From Takakia lepidozioides (Eukaryota > Streptophyta > Takakiopsida > Takakiales > Takakiaceae): a DNA stretch of 64,000 bases. The notes under the pieces are model-generated. The model searched no databases and was not told where the DNA came from. It was given only the letters and a program-made list of their open reading frames with translations. The stretch covers positions 48,066,042-48,130,041 of the forward strand of contig CM060734.1 in assembly GCA_030704615.1 (NCBI GenBank), given 5' to 3'. The position numbers were made by a program, and so were the translations under genes. Below, one piece after another: positions 60,101 to 64,000 of the stretch; positions within the stretch are counted from its first letter, which is position 1, and every line of letters begins with the position of its first letter.

Positions 60101-60478
60101 AAGCAGCCTTCTCCAGAGCTGCCGGATTTGCACACGCATTGCAAACAATCTAAGGTTCACTCAACTATCTAAAGTTCACTCATACAGCAAAGCCAGGATG
60201 AAGATGCAAAAACAAAGCAAGGTAACAAAGCGAAAGCAAAAAATAAATCGAACAAACCGAAAGCAGAAGTGGCTTGCCTGAGAGTACTCGGCTTCAGTTG
60301 GCGCAGGTTGTGAGCAAGACACTGGAATCTCCTGCTGGAGCTTCAGTTTGGCCATGCGAGAGATTGGCCGTCGTCCGTAGTACAGAGCTTTCAACTTCCG
60401 CCGCGGTCTGGATGTGAGGTCTCTCTCAGGAGAGCCACGCCCTTCAGGCGGCATAAGTCCCAGCCAAAAAGATCTCAT
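54110..60478 (-). CDS. ParB-like/methyltransferase-like gene, unit 3 copy (longest intact exon 2)
   Basis: Same exon plan as unit 1. Exon 2 is open without break for 387 codons, from 59642 through the ParB-like domain to the donor near 58480, and exons 8-10 are intact (acidic tail ends at 54110). Lesions: a frame slip near 59660 (TTCTTTCTTTTCG) separates the first part of exon 2, and exon 7 meets a stop before the methyltransferase motif IV segment unless the frame is restored in or near the poly-C at about 55628-55640. Upstream is the expanded GGCGCC satellite. Of the three tandem copies this is the best candidate for a functional gene. Confidence 0.6.
56493..57198. repeat. 95-bp palindromic satellite in intron 6 of the unit 3 gene
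   Basis: Same array as in unit 1, apparently identical in length and variant order. Confidence 0.95.
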
Positions 60479-60666
60479 TTTTTGGGTACATGCCTGGAAT
60501 ACCATGTTAAGCCAAGATTAGCATGAGATTTAGGATACGTGTCCAGAAAGCCATGCGTCGCCAGCCCGAATAATAACCGACGGCGGTCAACATTTATTGC
60601 CCAACTGCGCAATTAAATGTCGGATGAAGCCCTCCATGTCGGATGAAAATCGACGTAAACAGTCCC

Positions 60667-62673
60667 GGAATTTCCAACGTAGAGGTAATTCGGGAGCGCT
60701 GCACGATGGAATTCCGGCGCCGGATTTCCATCCTGCAGGTAATTCGGAGCGCAGCAGGATGGATATCCGGTGCCGAATTTCCATCCGCGGAGGAAGGGCG
60801 GCGCTGGAAATTTCCCTCACGCAGGTAATTCGGAAGCGCGCGGATGGAAATCCGGCGACGAATTTCCATCCAGCCAGGTAGGGCGGCGCTGGAAATTTCC
60901 CTCACGCAGGTAATTCGGAAGCGCGCGGATGGAAATCCGGCGGCGCCGAATTTCCATCCGCGGAGGTAGGGCGGCGCTGGAAATTTCCCTCACGCAGGTA
61001 ATTCGGAAGCGCGCGAATGGAAATCCGGCGCCGAATTTCCATCCGCGGAGGTAGGGCGGCACTGGAAATTTCCCTCACGCAGGTAATTCAGAAGCGCGCG
61101 GATGGAAATCCGGCGACGAATTTCCATCCAGCCAGGTAGGGCGGCGCTGGAAATTTCCCTCACGCAGGTAATTCGGAAGCGCGCGGATGGAAATCCGGCG
61201 CCGAATTTCCATCCGCGGAGGTAGGGCGGCGCTGGAAATTTTCCTCACGCAGGTAATTCGGAAGCGTGCGGATGGAAATCCGGCGCCGAATTTCCATCCG
61301 CGAGGTAGGGGCGGCGCTGGAAATTTCCCTCACGCAGGTATTCCGAAGCGCGCGGATGGAAATCCGGCGCCGAATTTCCATCCGCGGAGGTAGAGCGGCG
61401 CGCCGAATTTCCCTCACGCAGGTAATTCGGTGCCGAATTTCCATCATGCAGGTAATTCGAATACCGGATGAATGGAAATTCGGCGCCGAATTTCCATCCT
61501 GCAGGTGAGTGGAATCCCGGATAAATGGAAATTCGGCGCCGAATTTCCATCCTGCAGGTAATTCGAATCCCGGATGAATGGAAATTCGGCGCCGAATTTC
61601 CATCGAGCAGGTAAGTCGGATCGGTGCCGTATGGATATTCGGCGCCGAATTTCCATTCGCCATGTATTTCTGAGCGAGGAATTACCTTCGTGCAGGTAAT
61701 TCCCAGATGAGAATTACCTTCCTGCAGGTAATTCGTCGATCAGAATTACCTTCGTGCAGGTAATTCTGGACGAGGAATTAACATCCTACCGGCATCGATT
61801 GGAATTACCTGCAGGAAGGTAATTCTGAGCGATGAAATACATGGCGAATGGAAATTCGGCGCCGAATATCCATACGCCACCGATCCGACTTACCTGCTGG
61901 ATGGAAATTCGGCGCCGAATTTCCATTCATCCGTGATTCGAATTACCTGCAGGATGGAAATTCGGTGCCGAATTTCCATTTATCCGGGATTCCACTTACC
62001 TGCTGGATGGAAATTCGGCGCCGAATTTCCATTCATCCGGTATTCGAATTACCTGCAGGATGGAAATTCGGCGCCGAATCTCCATCCATCCGAGATTCCA
62101 CTTACCTGCTGGATGGAGATTCGGCGCCGAATCTCCATCCATCCGGGATTCCACTTACCTGCTTGATGGAAATTCGGCGCCGAATCTCCATCCATCCGGG
62201 ATTCCACTTACCTGCTGGATGGAAATTCGGCGCCGAATTTCCATCCGGGGGATGGTCTCTGTCGGAGAGGTGCCGCCTCTCCGCCGCTCTGTTGGATATT
62301 CAGGGCCGAATTTCCGTCCCGGGGGTTGAAATATGACGGCCAGGTGCCGACCTCTCCCTTCTCCCCGACTGCATTGGAACGGCCCCGAATTGAAATTCGG
62401 CGCCGTTTTCCCATCTGGGGAGGTTTTTATGTCGGCCAGTTTTCGGTCTGACCCCCCGACAAGACTTCCTTTGGGGGGGGCCGGATGGAAATTCGGCGCC
62501 GAATCTCCATCCAGGGGATGTTCTCTGTCGCACACTCGCCGGCCTCTGCGCCCGAGGCGACTTCATCCGGGCGTCCCCTGTTCGATATTCGGTGCCGAAT
62601 TTCCGTCCGGGGGTTGAAATGTGACGGCCAAGTGCCGGCCACTCCCCCTCCCCGACTGCATCCGAACCGCCCC
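60667..62673. repeat. GGCGCC-centred palindromic satellite, inverted array, unit 3 (truncated)
   Basis: The left arm is expanded (repeats of about 86 bp run from 60667 to about 61400). The right arm is shorter and carries a private variant (GAATCTCCATCCATCC). The array ends in the middle of the 270-285 bp higher-order repeat where unit 3 is truncated. Confidence 0.95.
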
Positions 62674-63634
62674 AACTGCTCAGCGATTAATGCGATTAAT
62701 GCTGAAGAACCACATGGCGTAACCAGGCGGGCCGCCCGTGTGTCTGATGTTTTGAGCTGACTTTGACTTTTCCCTCCGGATAAGTGGACTGACTCATCTG
62801 GGGCGCGGTGACACATGGACGCGGACGTGGATGCGGACGTGGATGCCGATGTGGCGGCGCCGCGACGAGCGGTAATGCCGCCGCGTGGCCACGGGCTCAA
62901 GACGCCACATCGCAGTCGGCCACATAACTTGGAGTGCTGCATGTCACGTGGCAACAGCCACTGGCGAAGTCGACTGCACAACTGCCGGCAGACGAATCCA
63001 CAGGGACCACGTGGAGAGTGTGTGGGTCGACGCGTGGCGTCGTCCCCACGCAATGGCAGTGAGGGGTACGACTGCTAGTGGAAAGACGCAGAGTGCTTGT
63101 ACCATCTCGGGACTGCTTTGGCCAACTTCGCTGCCACTATGCTAGTTGGTTGCACTACAGTAGGAAAGCACTGCAAATGAGCACTTGTAGTGGTTTGTGT
63201 GAGTTGTCCAACTGACTTGCATTCTAAGCTGAAAATATGGTTCTGATGCATTCTACTGGTTTTAGTGGTTCACCCATATGCAGGGGGAATTGAGAAGCAA
63301 TGATATTGGGCGACACTAAGAACACAGACCACGATGCATGCACAACATCACGCTAATGAACCAAATAGACGAGGCAACAGGGAGACCAAAGACCATCACA
63401 CATACACATAGAAGGTGGACGGACACGACGACAAGTCAGGAAATGGAATATTGCATTCAAATTGGAGACCGTTACGGCACACCTGCATATGAGCAAGACT
63501 AAATGCCAACATACATGGTTGCCGGACATCACTTAAACTGTCATGGCCCAAATGTACAAAACTGGTAACGTGAGTATCATACACACTTCTATGAGTATCA
63601 TTACACACCCAACAGGGACTACAAACATGAAATG
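62674..63634. other. Unique sequence after the array, no supported gene
   Basis: GC-rich at first, with a small (GGACGTGGATGC)n minisatellite around 62815-62850 and two CACGTG (G-box core) sites at 62945-62950 and 63008-63013, then AT-richer. No gene was recognised; it may include the 3' UTR of the minus-strand exon to the right. Confidence 0.4.
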
Positions 63635-63919
63635 TCACTTGATACCTTCACCCCTCCTCATACTCTTCTCTGGCCACAGAGTCACCGTGCCTTTCACGTG
63701 CGCTAGTGTGGTCTGGGGGGGGGGGGCATCGTCCACATTTGGGCAAGGCAGTGTAACACTTGGAAGCATGATCTCATGGACTTTCACCTTGTACCACCCG
63801 GATGGAATGTCCTTGCAGTGGAACTTGTCAACCCCGGCTATTCCCACCACTTCCGCCTTGGCGGCGGCTGTCTTTGACCGCTTGTCATGGGGGTTCAGGA
63901 GAAACACAGGATCTGATAT
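63635..63919 (-). CDS. Terminal exon of an unidentified gene (5' part outside window)
   Basis: The minus frame is preceded by a good acceptor (GGTGTCTGCAG, ending at 63920) and encodes about 94 residues to a stop at 63635: SDPVFLLNPHDKRSK, AEVVGIAGVDKFHCKDIP, GWYKVKVHEIMLPSVTLP and GTVTLWPEKS. The segment looks like a beta-rich globular domain, with a Pro-rich loop (DDAPPPQ) crossing a C homopolymer at 63715-63727. No family was recognised. It has the same orientation as the ParB-methyltransferase-like genes and could be the end of a neighbouring family member or an unrelated gene. Confidence 0.45.
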   Translation of the reverse strand: MSDPVFLLNPHDKRSKTAAAKAEVVGIAGVDKFHCKDIPSGWYKVKVHEIMLPSVTLPCPNVDDAPPPQTTLAHVKGTVTLWPEKSMRRGEGIK

Positions 63920-64000
63920 CTGCAGACACCAACATCAGGGTCCACTCAGCAACAAACATAGCAATGACAGGGTGAAAGTCAAGCGCAGCTGGGCATGGAA

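Larger units (their letters stand above)
53871..62673. repeat. Tandem unit 3, truncated (8,803 bp)
   Basis: Matches units 1 and 2 up to GAACCGCCCC, then switches at 62674 to unrelated sequence, losing the last 5.1 kb (PPR relics, SINE, F-box fragment). Its satellite array has more repeats in the left arm than the other two units. Confidence 0.95.

Noticed and set aside
62940-63015. Light- or ABA-responsive promoter based on two G-box cores
   Set aside because: Two CACGTG words in GC-rich DNA without an associated downstream gene are not enough.

Overview
This window looks like nuclear DNA from a land plant, probably a non-seed plant (fern, lycophyte or bryophyte). The evidence is: PLS-class pentatricopeptide (PPR) genes and many PPR relics, multi-exon genes with GT-AG introns, a CACTA-type DNA transposon, a LINE reverse-transcriptase fragment and a tRNA-derived SINE head. 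The species is not identified, and no bacterial, organellar or viral gene set is present.

Layout. 1-1448 (minus) is the 5' part of a PPR gene that runs off the left edge. 4100-5092 (minus) is an intact single-exon NmrA-like NAD(P)-binding protein. 5.1-20.6 kb is AT-rich intergenic DNA with simple repeats, an 842-bp non-autonomous CACTA element (10768-11609), PPR relics, a possible gag fragment and a LINE RT relic. 21.0-25.8 kb (minus) holds a damaged, divergent member of a multi-exon gene family. 26297-62673 is a large tandem array: two full units of 13,769 and 13,805 bp and a third truncated at 8,803 bp. Each unit carries on the minus strand another member of the same gene family, with two arrays of palindromic satellite. 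The two complete units also carry PPR relics, a SINE and an F-box/kelch-like fragment. The last 1.3 kb contains the terminal exon of an unidentified minus-strand gene.

The main discovery candidate is this gene family. From ten exons whose splice sites I could place by eye, the protein (about 1,500 aa) has an N-terminal ParB/sulfiredoxin-like domain (GNHRLLAW signature) and a C-terminal beta-class amino-methyltransferase-like domain. In the latter, motif IV comes before motif X and motif I, and the usual DPPY is replaced by DIPDG. ParB plus beta-class methyltransferase is an arrangement known to me from phage and bacterial proteins. In both diverged paralogues the same intron and the 5' flank are filled with a palindromic repeat, but the palindrome differs: TCAACCTTGCGT arms around a 2-bp centre in the divergent copy, and a GGCGCC-centred palindrome in the tandem units. 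Gene and palindrome appear to travel together, as if the protein and its DNA site were matched. That interpretation is inference; the arrangement itself is visible in the sequence.

Caution: every family copy has frame lesions. Many fall in homopolymers or are 1-3 bp tandem duplications, so assembly or consensus error is a live alternative to pseudogenisation.
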